Shown here in pieces: positions 1 through 9,071 of a DNA stretch of 48,834 nt. This DNA comes from Rhodospirillum sp. (lineage in GTDB: Bacteria > Pseudomonadota > Alphaproteobacteria > Rhodospirillales > Rhodospirillaceae). Made by a program: the position numbers and the translations under genes. The number at the start of each line of letters is the position of its first letter. Positions within the stretch are counted from its first letter, which is position 1. Location: contig JAIOYK010000040.1 in NCBI GenBank assembly GCA_021741145.1, positions 1 through 48,834 on the forward strand, read 5' to 3'. Below the pieces are notes generated by a model. That model ran no database searches and had not been told where the DNA came from. It saw only the letters and a list, made by a program, of their open reading frames with translations.

Positions 1-88
1 CGCGGGGAACCCCCCCCGGGGCCCAGGGCATGGGACCGCCGGATCCCGGGGCGGCCCCAACCGGGCCCCCCGCGGAGGTCCCTTGGTC

Positions 89-1891
89 TTAGTTGGGAAG
101 GGCGAAGACAGTCATGCTGCCGCCCAACGCGGTATAGTCGCTCAGCGCGGCATAACCACCCACGGCGCCCAGACCATCGGTCGGGTTGGTCAGACCCGCG
201 GCCAGACCGATACCGGCCCAACCACCCACACCGGACAGAATCGCGACATACTGCTTGCCGCCGGAGGTGTAGGTCATGACGTTGCCGATGATGCCCGAGG
301 GGGTCTTGAAGCGGTACAGCTCCTTACCGGTGTTGGCGTCGACGGCCTTCAGGTAACCTTCCAGGGTTCCGTAGAAAACAATGTCCCCGGCGGTGGCCAG
401 AGCCCCGGACCAGACGGAGAACTGCTCGGGCAAGGACCACTTGATCTCGCCCTTCTTGCCGTCCCAGGCGATGAAGTTCCCCATGCCGCCATGGCTGTCC
501 GGAGCCGGGAACATGGACAGGGTGGCGCCAACATAGGGCTGACCCGCCGTGTAAGACACAAAGAACGGCTCGTAATCCATGCAGACGTGGTTGGTCGGCA
601 CGTAGAACAGTTCGGTCTTGGGCGAGTAGGCCGCGGGTTGCTGGTCCTTGGACCCCAGGGCCGCCGGGCAGATGCCGGTCGAGTTCACGTCCTCGCCGTT
701 CTGTTCGGTGGAGTACTGGGACACGACCTGGGGACGTCCATACTGATCCGACTTCGGATCCATGACCACTTCGGTCGCCCAGTTGACGGCCGGATCGTAC
801 TTCTGGGCCACCAGCAGTTCGCCGGTCACCCGGTCCAGGGTGTAGCCGAAGCCGTTCCGGTCGAAGTGGGTCAGCAGCTTGCGATCCGTCCCGTCGATCT
901 TCTGATCGGTCAGGATCATTTCATTGATGCCGTCGAAGTCCCACTCGTCGTGCGGGGTCATCTGGTAGACCCACTTGGCCATGCCGGTGTCGGCATCGCG
1001 AGCCCAGATGGTCATGGACCAACGGTTGTCACCCGGACGCTGGGTCGGGTTCCAGGTCGAGGGGTTACCGGAACCGTAGTAAACAAGGTTCAGGTCCGGA
1101 TCGTAGGAATACCAACCCCAGGTGGTTCCTCCACCGATCTTCCACTGGTCGCCTTCCCAGGTGGCCGTACCGGAATCCTTACCCACGGGCTTGCCCAAAT
1201 GGGTGGTCTTTTCCGGGTCCATCAGGGTATCGCTGTCCGGACCCATGGAATAGCCACGCCAGGCCAGGGAACCGTCCTTCATGTTGTAGGCGGTGATGGA
1301 CCCGCGCACACCGAATTCGCCACCGGAAATTCCAACGAGGAGTTTGTCCTTCACCGGCATGACCGTGGCGGTGTTGGTTTCACCGGTGCCCGGATCGCCG
1401 TTCTTGACGCTCCAGACCACCGCGCCGGTCTTGGCGTCCAGGGCGACGACGGTGGTGTCGGCTTGGTGCAGGAAGATCTTGCCATCGCCATAGGCCACGC
1501 CACGGTTCACCGTGTCGCAGCACATGACCGGAATCACGTTGGGATCCTGCTGCGGATGGTACTTCCAGATTACCTTGCCCTCGTCCTTCAGATCCAGGGC
1601 ATAGACGATGTTGGGGAAAGGCGTGTGGACGTACATGACGTCACCGATAACCAGGGGAGACCCCTCGTGGCCACGCAACACGCCGGTGGAGAACGTCCAG
1701 GCGACCTGCAGATCCTTGACGTTCGAGGCGTTGATCTGGTCAAGCTCCGAATACCGGGTGTTGGCATAGTCCCCGGTCTGGATCACCCACTGGTTCGGGT
1801 CATCCATCATCTTTTGCAGGTCCGCGTTCGCCAGCGCCGTTCCCGCGCCGCCAATCGCCAGAGCGGCGGTAAGCAAACAAAGTTTCTTCAT
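89..1891 (-). CDS. xoxF: XoxF-type lanthanide-dependent PQQ methanol dehydrogenase
   Basis: Periplasmic quinoprotein that oxidises methanol (or other short alcohols) and passes electrons to a c-type cytochrome. The 600-residue protein starts with a signal peptide ending near Ala-21. It has the adjacent-cysteine pair C124-C125 of PQQ alcohol dehydrogenases, metal/PQQ ligands E192 and N276, and the motif DEWDFDG, where D318 is the catalytic Asp. The additional Asp at 320 is diagnostic for lanthanide-dependent XoxF; calcium-dependent MxaF has Ala there. GGGAGGA lies 5 bases before the ATG. A c-type cytochrome and formaldehyde-oxidation genes lie upstream on the same strand. No mxa genes are seen in the window. 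Confidence 0.96.
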   Translation of the reverse strand: MKKLCLLTAALAIGGAGTALANADLQKMMDDPNQWVIQTGDYANTRYSELDQINASNVKDLQVAWTFSTGVLRGHEGSPLVIGDVMYVHTPFPNIVYALDLKDEGKVIWKYHPQQDPNVIPVMCCDTVNRGVAYGDGKIFLHQADTTVVALDAKTGAVVWSVKNGDPGTGETNTATVMPVKDKLLVGISGGEFGVRGSITAYNMKDGSLAWRGYSMGPDSDTLMDPEKTTHLGKPVGKDSGTATWEGDQWKIGGGTTWGWYSYDPDLNLVYYGSGNPSTWNPTQRPGDNRWSMTIWARDADTGMAKWVYQMTPHDEWDFDGINEMILTDQKIDGTDRKLLTHFDRNGFGYTLDRVTGELLVAQKYDPAVNWATEVVMDPKSDQYGRPQVVSQYSTEQNGEDVNSTGICPAALGSKDQQPAAYSPKTELFYVPTNHVCMDYEPFFVSYTAGQPYVGATLSMFPAPDSHGGMGNFIAWDGKKGEIKWSLPEQFSVWSGALATAGDIVFYGTLEGYLKAVDANTGKELYRFKTPSGIIGNVMTYTSGGKQYVAILSGVGGWAGIGLAAGLTNPTDGLGAVGGYAALSDYTALGGSMTVFALPN

Positions 1892-2119
1892 GTTATCCTC
1901 CCTATGCGGAATACCCTTTTGGATATCCCTTGCACCGTTCCGGAAATTTTAACTATTTGGCTTCAGCTTCCGGGACCGAAGTCATCGAACCGCGTGACTT
2001 TCTGGCTATTTCCAAACAGAGCTCCATCCCTCCAACCGCCACGAAACGCAGCGGTTGGGCCGTTCCCTTGGGATGACCGCCATGCAATTCCCTGTACGCC
2101 CCTATTTCGGGCGTGGACC

Positions 2120-2560
2120 CTACTTGTCCGAGAATGTAGCCAGATAAGCGATCACGTCGGCGCGTTCCTTATCCTTGCGCAGACCAGCGAAGCTCATTTT
2201 CGTCCCTGGAAGAAAATCCTTCGGTTTGGCCAGCATGTGATTGATGTTTTCCGGCGTCCAGACCAAGCCTTCTTGGCTTTTGGTGCTCATGGCATCGGAA
2301 TACTCAAATCCGTCCACGCCCCCGGCGTGGCGACCAATGACACCCGTGAGCGGCGGTCCGACCTTGGCTTTGGCGCCGGGACCGACCTCGTGGCAGGCCA
2401 TGCACTTGCGGAAGACCTTTTCGCCAGCCTTGGCATCCCCCATTTCGAAGGACTCCCCCGCGGCTTGGGCCAACGGCGCCGTGCTTCCAACCACCAGGGC
2501 TCCCGTGGCACCCAGGACCAGCGATAGCGCCATCGCCGCGCAACTTTTTCCCCAGTTCAT
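2120..2560 (-). CDS. Class I cytochrome c, probable electron acceptor of XoxF (XoxG role)
   Basis: Exported monohaem cytochrome c of 146 residues, inferred to take electrons from XoxF and pass them to the terminal oxidase. A hydrophobic signal segment covers residues 8-34. The haem site is CMACH (C53, C56, H57) and the sixth ligand is probably M122 in GTKMSF. The fold looks mitochondrial-type (c2/c550-like). The frame is open further upstream, but GAGGAG lies 9 bases before the ATG at 2560, which fixes the start. It is 228 bp upstream of xoxF on the same strand. The gap contains an 8-bp inverted repeat (2032-2039 with 2051-2058) of unknown role. The XoxG assignment rests on position, not on a diagnostic motif. 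Confidence 0.88.
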   Translation of the reverse strand: MNWGKSCAAMALSLVLGATGALVVGSTAPLAQAAGESFEMGDAKAGEKVFRKCMACHEVGPGAKAKVGPPLTGVIGRHAGGVDGFEYSDAMSTKSQEGLVWTPENINHMLAKPKDFLPGTKMSFAGLRKDKERADVIAYLATFSDK

Positions 2561-2646
2561 CCGTGAACACTCCTCACACTTTTTTAGGGTCTTCGGGTTC
2601 CGGGATGCCGCGGTTTTCCGCGTCCACCCTCGGCCCGTCCTTGGCG

Positions 2647-3492
2647 TTAAACGGACCGCAAACGATCCGCGTGCCACGTCACATGATCTTCGCCGAAACT
2701 GGCGACGAAGAAATAGCTGTGGTCATATCCATCCTGCAGACGCAGCACACTCGATTGACGCCGTTCGGCCAGCAGGGAGGCCATGGCCTCCGGACGCAAC
2801 AGTTCCAGGAACTGGTCCTTGGCGCCCTGGTCAATGAGGATATCTCCCCGCCAACCCCGTTCCGCGAGCAGCAAACAGGCGTCATGGGCGCCCCATTGGG
2901 CCTCGTCGTCGCCCAGGTAGGCGGAGAGCTGCTTGCGACCCCATTCCGACCGGGTTGGATTGACGATGGGCGCGAAGGCCGACACGGAGCGGTACAGCTC
3001 CGGGTTCTTGAAGGCGATGGTCAGCGCCCCGTGCCCCCCCATGGAGTGGCCCGTGATACCATGCACATCCGTGACCGGCATGGTGGCGAGCACCAGCCCG
3101 CGCAGTTCCTTTGTAATGTAGTCATACATCTGGAAATGCGGGCGCCAGGGATCGCGGGTGGCGTTGACATAGAAACCCGCCCCCTGCCCCAGGTCATAGG
3201 CGGGATCATCGGCGACTCCCTCGCCCCGGGGGCTCGTATCTGGGAAGACAAGGGCGATGCCAGCCTTGGCCGCATGGGCTTGAAGTCCAGCCTTGCTCAT
3301 CGCGTTCTCGTGGGTGCACGTCAAGCCAGAGAGGTACCACAGGACCGGCACCGGGCGTTTTTCCGCCCCAGGTGGCAAATACACCGCGAAAGTCATGTCA
3401 CAGGCCGTGACCGCCGACTTATGACGGAACACCCATTGGGTGCCCCCATAACAGCGGTTTTCGGCGACAACCTCCATACCCTTGACGTCCAT
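2647..3492 (-). CDS. fghA: S-formylglutathione hydrolase
   Basis: Cytosolic esterase D-family alpha/beta hydrolase that cleaves S-formylglutathione to formate and glutathione, the second step of glutathione-linked formaldehyde oxidation. The 281 residues carry the nucleophile elbow GHSMGGHG (S150), the Asp of DQGAKDQFL (D226) and the His of GYDHSY (H258). The ATG at 3492 is chosen because GGAAGGGGAAGG lies just before it and because family members start near the conserved EVVAENRCYGG segment. It lies directly downstream of the formaldehyde dehydrogenase gene on the same strand, so the two probably share a transcript. Confidence 0.95.
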   Translation of the reverse strand: MDVKGMEVVAENRCYGGTQWVFRHKSAVTACDMTFAVYLPPGAEKRPVPVLWYLSGLTCTHENAMSKAGLQAHAAKAGIALVFPDTSPRGEGVADDPAYDLGQGAGFYVNATRDPWRPHFQMYDYITKELRGLVLATMPVTDVHGITGHSMGGHGALTIAFKNPELYRSVSAFAPIVNPTRSEWGRKQLSAYLGDDEAQWGAHDACLLLAERGWRGDILIDQGAKDQFLELLRPEAMASLLAERRQSSVLRLQDGYDHSYFFVASFGEDHVTWHADRLRSV

Positions 3493-3603
3493 GCCTTCCC
3501 CTTCCCACCCGGGGCACTGAACTTGCCGCGAGCGTCCCGTACAACGGACCTGAAACATGATGGAACAGCCGTGCCCGCCAGCGGGGCGGACACGGCTTGG
3601 GTC

Positions 3604-4734
<1,131 letters not shown>

Positions 4735-4979
4735 TCTATACGTCCTCCCCACGTTCCAAATCAACGGACCCCATTCGGGTCATATCTCGCCCCCCTATCG
4801 AAAAGGGTCGCCCCCTCTTGGGGTGTTGGGACTGAGTATAGGCGAGGGGGGGTCGGCGACAACTACGACCTTAGTGTGGGGTCGCGCCCTGGAAAGGCGC
4901 CCCATCTCCCCGTTATAATGGGGATGCGCGCGTCAACGACCCGGTCCAGAGGCAAAAGGCGCCACAGGGAGAAAAAGAC

Positions 4980-5627
4980 ATGACCACACCGAGCAATGCC
5001 CCAATCCGCGGCTCCTTACTTTCGGCGCGCCTCGCGCTGGCGGCGCTGATCGGCCTGGCCGCGACCGTCCTTCCGCCGAGCCCCACGAAGGCCGCCGACA
5101 AGGATCCGGACTGGCCCTGCGTCCAGCGGCGCGCGGGTGCCCTCTCCCCCGGCGTGCTGTGGCCCGCGCCACTCGACGCGGCGGCCCCCCTTGCCAGGGA
5201 AGCCCAGGATTTGGGCGCCGCCCTGGCCTTGCGCCGGGTGGACATGGAGGACGCCAAGGCCCGGGTCGAACACTACGCCGCCGCCCATCCGGACCTGGAC
5301 ATGACCGAACTGGGGGCCATTTTCCTGGAAGCCTTCAAGCGGATCGACCATGATCGAACCCGTCTGCTTTCGGGGATTGTCCGCTATTCCCGGGGCCAGG
5401 TCGCCCTGTCCAAACGCATCGCCCAGGCCCAGGCCGAGTTCGATTCCCTGGAACAGGCCGAAAAACCAGACTTCGACCGGCTGGATGCCCTGGAGGAACA
5501 ACTCGATTGGGACAAGCGCATCTATTCAGACCGGGAAAAATCCCTGACCTACGTCTGTGAAACACCGGTTCTGTTGGAGAAGCGGGCCTACGCCGTGGCC
5601 CGCCTGCTCCAGGAGCAGGCACCCTGA
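4980..5627 (+). CDS. Exported helical protein of unknown function in the methanol locus
   Basis: Not recognised. The 215-residue product has an N-terminal signal peptide (hydrophobic core about residues 15-33, Ala-rich cleavage region near 38). The mature part is almost entirely charged helix with long heptad-like stretches between about residues 70 and 190, suggesting a coiled coil. It has one Cys near residue 47 and one near 190, which could form a disulfide. AGGGAG lies about 8 bases before the ATG. It is divergent from frmA across 245 bp; that gap holds TATAAT at 4914-4919 inside a CCCC/GGGG dyad, a possible -10 for this gene. Function can only be guessed from its place among methanol-oxidation genes. 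Confidence 0.75.
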   Translation: MTTPSNAPIRGSLLSARLALAALIGLAATVLPPSPTKAADKDPDWPCVQRRAGALSPGVLWPAPLDAAAPLAREAQDLGAALALRRVDMEDAKARVEHYAAAHPDLDMTELGAIFLEAFKRIDHDRTRLLSGIVRYSRGQVALSKRIAQAQAEFDSLEQAEKPDFDRLDALEEQLDWDKRIYSDREKSLTYVCETPVLLEKRAYAVARLLQEQAP

Positions 5628-5673
5628 CCCGGACCTGAGTCCCGATCTGAACCGGAGGCCTGGGTCCGCCCCC

Positions 5674-6714
5674 CTATTCCCACTCCAATTCCGTATACGC
5701 CGCGGTGGCGTTGCGGGCATTGTAGGCATCGAACAAGCGCCAGTTCCCGGCCTCCCCCAGACCAATGGTCCGGGAGGCCGAGGAGAGGGGCTCCCCGGCG
5801 GTGATGGCGGCCCGGGCATCCGTCTCCAGGACCGACAGGTAACGGTCCGTGTCGCGCGCGCCCTCGGGCCAGGGAAGGATGGGGCCACCGTGGCCCGGAA
5901 CGACGGAGGTCGCCGGACCGGCCCCCAATTCCGCCAGCACCTTCCGCCAGCCCAGGAGAGATCCGTCCAGGGTCGGCGTATGGGAATCGAAGACCAAATC
6001 CCCGGAGAACAACACGTCGGTGCTTTCGTCCAGCACCGTCAGATCCGTGGCCGTATGGGCCAGGGACTGGTGGGACAGCGTCAGAACATGGCCCCCGATG
6101 TTCAAGGTTTCCTCGGTCACCTCCCGATCCGGGGCAATCATCCGCGTGCCCAGGAAACCCGGCTGCCCGATGAAGCGGGCGAAATTGGTCTCATAGGTCC
6201 CTTCCCGCTCGGCCATGGCCCGGGTCAGGCCCTCCCGGCCGATGACCTCCGCGCCCGCCTCCTTCAGCGGGGCGGCGCCAAGGACATGGTCCGGATGCAT
6301 ATGAGTCAGGATCAGGTGGGTGATGGGCTTTTCCGTGCGGGCGCGGATCGCCAGATAGATGGCCTCCCCTTCCGCCCGGGAGCCACCCGCGTCGATGACC
6401 GCCACGCTGTCGGCGCCAATCACGAAGGCCAGATTGGCCACATCGCCCCCATTGCCCGGACCGGGCTCTTCCACCGCTCCCCGGTGGACAAAGGTGTCCG
6501 GCGCGACCTCCGTGACCGTCAGGGGAGAGGGGGGGCGGGGCTCGCAGGTTGGGGTACCAGGGGCAATGTCGGCCATCGATGCCAGCGCCTCCGGTGGATG
6601 AGCCTGAAGGGCCGCGGCGCAAGCCTTCTGGGTTTCCGCGGCATATCCGGGCAGAACCGCCTCCCGACAGTCCCCGCCCGCCAGCGTGCAAAGCACGGCC
6701 ATCGCCTCGAACAT
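5674..6714 (-). CDS. Quinoprotein relay system zinc metallohydrolase 2 (MBL fold)
   Basis: Metallo-beta-lactamase-fold protein of the family found beside PQQ dehydrogenases and SoxYZ-like carriers ('quinoprotein relay system zinc metallohydrolase 2'). About 80 N-terminal residues with two cysteines precede the MBL domain. The zinc motif HMHPDH, a second-shell His in SLAHTATD, Asp in FSGDLVF and His in VPGHGG are all visible, so the metal site looks intact. The start is ambiguous: ATG 6714 has GGGAGG 5 bases upstream, while in-frame ATGs at 6732 and 6753 are also possible. It faces the SoxYZ-like gene across a short divergent promoter region, supporting a shared function. Substrate is unknown. 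Confidence 0.85.
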   Translation of the reverse strand: MFEAMAVLCTLAGGDCREAVLPGYAAETQKACAAALQAHPPEALASMADIAPGTPTCEPRPPSPLTVTEVAPDTFVHRGAVEEPGPGNGGDVANLAFVIGADSVAVIDAGGSRAEGEAIYLAIRARTEKPITHLILTHMHPDHVLGAAPLKEAGAEVIGREGLTRAMAEREGTYETNFARFIGQPGFLGTRMIAPDREVTEETLNIGGHVLTLSHQSLAHTATDLTVLDESTDVLFSGDLVFDSHTPTLDGSLLGWRKVLAELGAGPATSVVPGHGGPILPWPEGARDTDRYLSVLETDARAAITAGEPLSSASRTIGLGEAGNWRLFDAYNARNATAAYTELEWE

Positions 6715-6845
6715 CTTTGCCTCCCATGACATTTGTTCCGATTCTCCCGCCATCGAACGGGGCGCGACAACGCATCCTAAAGGCTCAATTCCTGGTGCAA
6801 GGCGTGCATGTTAGACTGTCTGGAACCATCAGGAGCTTCCGGACC

Positions 6846-7736
6846 ATGAAAAGCCCACGTCCCGTGGGGCGGATCCATACCGCCCTGACCATCGCCCCCC
6901 TTCTTCTTCCCTTGGTCGGTGCCACGGCCCTGGTCCCCCATCCGGCCCGAGCCCAGACCCAGACTCAAGCCCAGACCCAGACCCTCGAGGTCACGAGTTC
7001 GCCCATGGTCGACAGCCCCACCTGGGGGGAAATCGCGGGAGACATTCTTGAGGATCCGTCGGTCAAGGATGGCACCGCGTTGTTCACCATCGACGCCCCC
7101 TACCGAGCCGAGGACGCCGCGACCGTACCGGTGGTCATTCACCAGATGGACCTGTCCCAGACGATCACCGACCTGAAACTGGTGATCGACGAGAACCCCT
7201 CGCCGCTCGCGGCTTCCTTCCATTTCGGATCGGCGATGCACCCCCTGGAACTGGAAACCCGGGTGCGGGTGAACCAGTATTCCAACCTGCGGGCTCTGGC
7301 CGAAACCCCGGACGGGATCTTCATGCATGGGCGTTACATCAAGGCCTCGGGGGGATGCTCCGCTCCAGCCACCAAGGATTCCGCGGCGGCTCTGAAGGGC
7401 ATTGGCAAGATGCGTCTGCGGGTTTTTGAACCCACGTCCGAGGAGGCCCGGTCCACGGGCTGGCGGGAGGCCCAGATCATGATCCGCCACCCGAACTACT
7501 CGGGCCTTCAGATGAACCAGCTCACCCAGCTTTATATTCCCGCCTTGTTCATCCACGAACTGACCGTGCGCCAGGGGGACGACCTGTTGTTCTCGATGGA
7601 AGGCGGTATCTCGATCTCGGAAAATCCGGTCTTCCGGTTCGGCTACAAGGACAATGGCTCCCCCACCTTGCGGGTCCACGCCGTTGATACCGAAGGCAAC
7701 GTCTTCGACGAGGTTCTGTCCAAAGGCCAGGGGTAA
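6846..7736 (+). CDS. Quinoprotein dehydrogenase-associated SoxYZ-like carrier protein
   Basis: Periplasmic fusion of a SoxY-like and a SoxZ-like domain, known from clusters with PQQ-dependent dehydrogenases. The 296-residue product starts with a signal peptide followed by a short Gln-Thr/Ala repeat tract. The SoxY-like half ends in SGGCSAPA, where the Cys would be the swinging carrier residue. The SoxZ-like half follows (about residues 205-296) with the typical IRHPNYSG and HELTV segments. AGGAG lies 10 bases before the ATG. In Sox systems this Cys carries sulfur intermediates; what it carries here is not established. It is divergent from the MBL-fold hydrolase gene. Confidence 0.88.
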   Translation: MKSPRPVGRIHTALTIAPLLLPLVGATALVPHPARAQTQTQAQTQTLEVTSSPMVDSPTWGEIAGDILEDPSVKDGTALFTIDAPYRAEDAATVPVVIHQMDLSQTITDLKLVIDENPSPLAASFHFGSAMHPLELETRVRVNQYSNLRALAETPDGIFMHGRYIKASGGCSAPATKDSAAALKGIGKMRLRVFEPTSEEARSTGWREAQIMIRHPNYSGLQMNQLTQLYIPALFIHELTVRQGDDLLFSMEGGISISENPVFRFGYKDNGSPTLRVHAVDTEGNVFDEVLSKGQG

Positions 7737-7740
7737 AGCG

Positions 7741-7790
7741 AGGGGAGAGCCCGGGGGGAGAGCCCGGGGGGAGAGCCCGGGGGGAGAGGA
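7741..7790. repeat. Three tandem copies of a 13-bp G-rich unit
   Basis: The unit gagagcccggggg is repeated three times with a partial fourth copy, directly after the SoxYZ-like gene and before the convergent gene ending at 7823. Each copy contains the palindrome CCCGGG. It may be a slippage-prone spacer or take part in termination between convergent genes; no T-tract follows. Confidence 0.8.
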
Positions 7791-7822
7791 AGATTGGCGG
7801 ACCAAACCCCCTCTCCCTGAAA

Positions 7823-8200
7823 TCACTCAAAGCAGCGCATTTCCGCCTCGGCCTGGGCACGGCGCAGGGCACTGACGGCGTCCGTCGCCACGGCCATGGT
7901 TTTGAACATGGACATCCGCTCGCCACTGCCCTGGCGCATGGACAACACCGTTTCCGCCGTCACATAGTTTTCGTAGGGCAGGATCTCGGCGATCACATCG
8001 ACGGAACAGGAACATTTGCGCAAGGCTTCCCGGCTCTGGCCATTGGCCGCCATGCAACCGAAGACGTAGTCGGCGCGGGCCTCCGTCGGGTAGTCGTTGA
8101 GACGGTCGGCCATGTCCGCGGCCCGAACCGGCCCCCCGAGCAAGGATCCGAGAAAGGACCCGAGCAGAAAGCCCGGGAGAAGAAAGGGGCGCGGCATCAC
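7823..8200 (-). CDS. Small exported cysteine-containing protein, quinoprotein-locus associated
   Basis: Not recognised by name. The 125-residue product has a signal peptide (residues 1-28, ending in VRA-AD) and a mature domain with Cys at FGCMAANG, a CSC motif soon after, and a Cys two residues from the C-terminus. The four cysteines suggest two disulfides or a metal/cofactor contact. Its start overlaps the stop of the upstream gene by 4 bp (ATGA), so the two are translationally coupled. Conserved position among PQQ dehydrogenase accessory genes suggests a role in maturing or serving the quinoprotein, but this is inference. Confidence 0.78.
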   Translation of the reverse strand: MMPRPFLLPGFLLGSFLGSLLGGPVRAADMADRLNDYPTEARADYVFGCMAANGQSREALRKCSCSVDVIAEILPYENYVTAETVLSMRQGSGERMSMFKTMAVATDAVSALRRAQAEAEMRCFE

Positions 8201-8910
8201 ATGGCCTCCGGTTCCAGGGTCAGACGATTGCTATAGCCGGGGTCCGCGCCTCCGCCCTCGCTCGGCGCCTTGGCGCTCAGGGAGTAGTACCAACCCGGCA
8301 CGTCCTCGGACAGGACCGCGACCAATTCCAGGTCGGCGAAGCCGAACATGCGGGCCCGGGCCTCATCCTTGGCGAAGGGATGGATGGTCACCTCCTGGGC
8401 CTGGACATCCCTGCCGTTCAGGGTCACGGAGACAGGTTTGACCTCGGACTTTTCCAGCAGGGCGGCCTTGATCCGGTTGCGGATGTAGAAGGGGCTGCCC
8501 CCGGCCTGATTGGCCATGTCCCGCAGGACGGATTCCAGAAAGTACATGATGATGGGATTGCCCACGGAGCGCGGGAATGTTCCCGCGGTCGCCTTCCGCC
8601 CCTCCCGCTCAATGGTTAGGACGACATTGTCGTCCGGCGCGCTTTTCAGGGAGATGGATCCATCGAACTTGGTGGCGTCGGCCGCGGCCTCCGGCCGGGG
8701 GGCGGACCACCCGTCGCGGTGGATGGCATAGTCCAACTCGGCGCTTTCGGCGACCCTGTCCAATACCCCTTCGCGGAACAGCAACGCATAGGTCCCCGCC
8801 GATGCCGGTGCCCCTCCTGTTTCCGCGGCCTGGGCGAAGCCAATCGTCCCTTGCATGGACACCACCGCGAGCGACAATCCGACGGCCAGCCCCATAAGCG
8901 CCTTGCGCAT
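8197..8910 (-). CDS. Exported protein of unknown function, coupled to the small Cys protein
   Basis: Not recognised. The 237-residue product has a signal peptide (about residues 1-28, ending AQA-AE) and a soluble, probably beta-rich mature domain. It has no cysteine in the mature part and no periplasmic binding-protein signature, so it is not an obvious MxaJ/XoxJ equivalent. The ATG at 8910 follows GGGGAGGA by 6 bases; the long open frame upstream of it is discarded. The gene ends with a 4-bp overlap on the following 125-residue exported protein. It lies 161 bp downstream of the histidine kinase gene and may be read from the same or a separate promoter. Confidence 0.78.
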   Translation of the reverse strand: MRKALMGLAVGLSLAVVSMQGTIGFAQAAETGGAPASAGTYALLFREGVLDRVAESAELDYAIHRDGWSAPRPEAAADATKFDGSISLKSAPDDNVVLTIEREGRKATAGTFPRSVGNPIIMYFLESVLRDMANQAGGSPFYIRNRIKAALLEKSEVKPVSVTLNGRDVQAQEVTIHPFAKDEARARMFGFADLELVAVLSEDVPGWYYSLSAKAPSEGGGADPGYSNRLTLEPEAM

Positions 8911-9071
8911 CACCAATCCTCCCCTAAACCCATCTCTTTTTTTCGTGGAGCCCGCTCGTCCACCCAACCCAGAATCCGGGGGGCGAGGGCTTCTTTTCCC
9001 CGTCGAGGCTATCCCATCTCCGGCCCCTGTCACCCGAGACTTTGGTCTGTGGGCGCCCCCACCCCGACCGG

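Noticed and set aside
83-2527. An 814-codon plus-strand open frame antisense to xoxF and the cytochrome gene
   Set aside because: It is a high-GC shadow: no ribosome site, low-complexity Gly/Val/His composition, and it crosses two well-supported minus-strand genes and their intergenic gap.
8197-8910. XoxJ/MxaJ-type periplasmic binding protein
   Set aside because: Size is near but no substrate-binding-protein motifs are visible and the mature chain looks unrelated.
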